From the NCBI GenBank assembly GCA_006226595.1, contig SBGP01000009.1, positions 1 through 64,000 on the forward strand: a DNA stretch of 64,000 nucleotides, written 5' to 3'. How positions within the stretch are numbered: position 1 is the stretch's first letter; each line of letters begins with the position of its first letter. A program made the position numbers and the translations under genes. The notes under the pieces are model-generated. The model saw only the letters and a list, made by a program, of their open reading frames with translations, was not told where the DNA came from and made no database searches. Of the stretch, positions 63,801-64,000 are shown in pieces. The DNA comes from Deltaproteobacteria bacterium (GTDB lineage: Bacteria > Myxococcota_A > UBA796 > GCA-2862545).

Positions 63801-64000
63801 GTGCTCGGCATCCCGAACATGGCCGCCCGACGCCAGGACAGGGGCCGCGTGCTCGCCGCCGCCCGCGGCGACATCATCCACAGCCTGCTGGAGGACGACC
63901 TCGCCCACGATCTCGAGGTCGCCCGCGCTCGCTGGGCGGCCCGGGCCCACGCCGAGGGCCTGAAGAAGTCCGAGGTCGCCAAGCGCTTCCGCGAGCTCAA
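60843..64000 (+). CDS. addA: AddA-like helicase-nuclease, partial
   Basis: The first 1052 codons of a UvrD/RecB-type SF1 helicase; it runs off the window. Walker A TAGAGAGKT (35-43), motif II VDEFQDTD (about 435), motif III DAKQAIYRFRGGD, motif V VHASKGLEFPVVIV and motif VI LLYVAVTRARDH. The start of the C-terminal nuclease domain is seen at the edge (SPSSLDLYVMEPVSWYR, RGDIIHSLLEDDL). With AddB it unwinds and resects DNA ends for recombination. ATGA coupling with addB. Confidence 0.93.
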   Translation, partial: MRLDLSGDRPRLALSELLTDEQEAATRFDREIAVTAGAGAGKTHTLALRYVALLLELAVRAVEDDARNPRPSVDAVLVLTFTEKAAEEMADRCYRRLLALAEAVRHDEAGLERYGPGFGAGLSAAVDHLLDTFDRATINTFHSFCGQVLREFPSETRTDPAYEALDPLEAEPLRRQSCEAALTRLGREDPEGLSLLLDAMGTRSQTLDALEEMVSRRGALRERLEAHAAGEVDMDDLISKSLPTFEHTLGWLERTGFDIVDGLVQHINGYSTAPAYLQVLALRERGRPKDPVEVFEYYRDLMEALTFRKVGGGGALSARDVTDWRFMGKSKEWPGWQARDEATSALRRVISGRLMHNLPRYARQATTLPYRADELLLDVLQIAARTALDAIHRLEDAFDARQAVDFEEMLLRAVRAVEREPTLRSALQARYRYLMVDEFQDTDPMQWSMVQAIGRPEGKPRDRIFLVGDAKQAIYRFRGGDVTVFSQATDTLGDQVVLRSNFRSRDVLIDWFNAVFGTILGDPERPGLQPWEAPYHELVAGRGEAGGSVVLYTHETDGLPGTAAEAEAIARLIAGEVLPGRGRYEGAKLMDRGLHPSPPVAILLRSRTHLRLYEQALKRHRVPFVVAKGTGFWSRPEILDLVNTVHALATDDAVSLVGALRSPLFGVPDQEIHDLLHDATSAREALARWRAGEAGGPQLKAARTAYNRLVALRDRLPVSTLLREIAATTHAWHVWALGDDWGAAEQNALRLVELAARFDGRGPEGLQEVADWFMGQVETQAREAEAAVIPDRARVVLMTVHASKGLEFPVVIVPDLHRRVYFGADRTRIGRIRCGSLEVACPVPDPDARVRDTTRPGLLDAIKVQTEDEELAEHARLLYVAVTRARDHLVLTGQRIEPKGLPSTWMEQLMRHHEPNLVAKDGLEVEALDRLLDLDVEPLQPPDKLPPPPANAEQTLAPIEPVPEVEISPSSLDLYVMEPVSWYRTHVLGIPNMAARRQDRGRVLAAARGDIIHSLLEDDLAHDLEVARARWAARAHAEGLKKSEVAKRFREL

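Overview
The window is a GC-rich, densely packed bacterial chromosome segment. Overlapping ATGA/GTGA/TGATG stop-start junctions are common, and there are many short lipoproteins, a Ser/Thr kinase, a pseudokinase and a DUF4157-type toxin-like protein. Together these suggest a Myxococcota (deltaproteobacterial) genome. That is inference from gene content and composition, not a phylogeny.

Layout. 1-7545 is core chromosome: the end of an unknown gene, a TetR regulator, two small unknown genes, monomeric NADP isocitrate dehydrogenase, a transketolase/pyruvate-dehydrogenase-E1-like enzyme and a DUF2277 gene. 7596-8052 holds a promoter and the tmRNA gene ssrA. The last 23 nt of ssrA plus one base recur exactly at 26137-26160, so 8054-26160 is an 18-kb integrative element inserted at the 3' end of ssrA. 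Its core (8.1-14.6 kb) carries two possibly nuclease-related genes, a Rep_trans-type replication initiator or relaxase with an N-terminal helix-turn-helix, an AlpA/excisionase-type protein, a tyrosine integrase, and about 17 copies of an oriented motif AATTGTCGYCT. Several copies lie 33-36 bp apart in front of rep. Its cargo (14.6-26 kb) looks like a defence block: an AlbA_2/Schlafen-type protein, a complete type I restriction-modification operon (hsdM-hsdS-hsdR) with a small ORF and a YgjP-type metallopeptidase, and a two-gene unit of a NYN/PIN-like nuclease and a NACHT NTPase.

26.4-42.5 kb is chromosome again: DUF1643, a SRAP/YedK DNA-protein crosslink protein, a six-TM ion channel with RCK domain and a non-canonical filter, a PECR-like reductase, two consecutive arginine-deiminase-superfamily enzymes, a helical protein behind a good promoter and palindrome, a frameshifted amidase, an ABC exporter operon with a lipoprotein, an acidic secreted protein, an M23 peptidase, MiaB and a HerA-like ATPase.

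42.5-64 kb holds a membrane Ser/Thr kinase with a lipoprotein partner, another lipoprotein, a tail-anchored pseudokinase, a tight run of pepA-engB-rlmE-metallo-beta-lactamase (subclass B3 type), an opposing operon with a DUF4157 protein, a lipoprotein and a VOC protein, an EF-hand protein, moaD-moaE-trmB, and the start of an AddB-AddA-like recombination nuclease pair that runs off the window.

A second, chromosome-specific repeat, a short palindrome close to TTACRYCGTAAG, occurs at eight intergenic or stop-codon positions between 1.1 and 33.6 kb and was not seen inside the element. The two repeat families therefore separate host DNA from element DNA.
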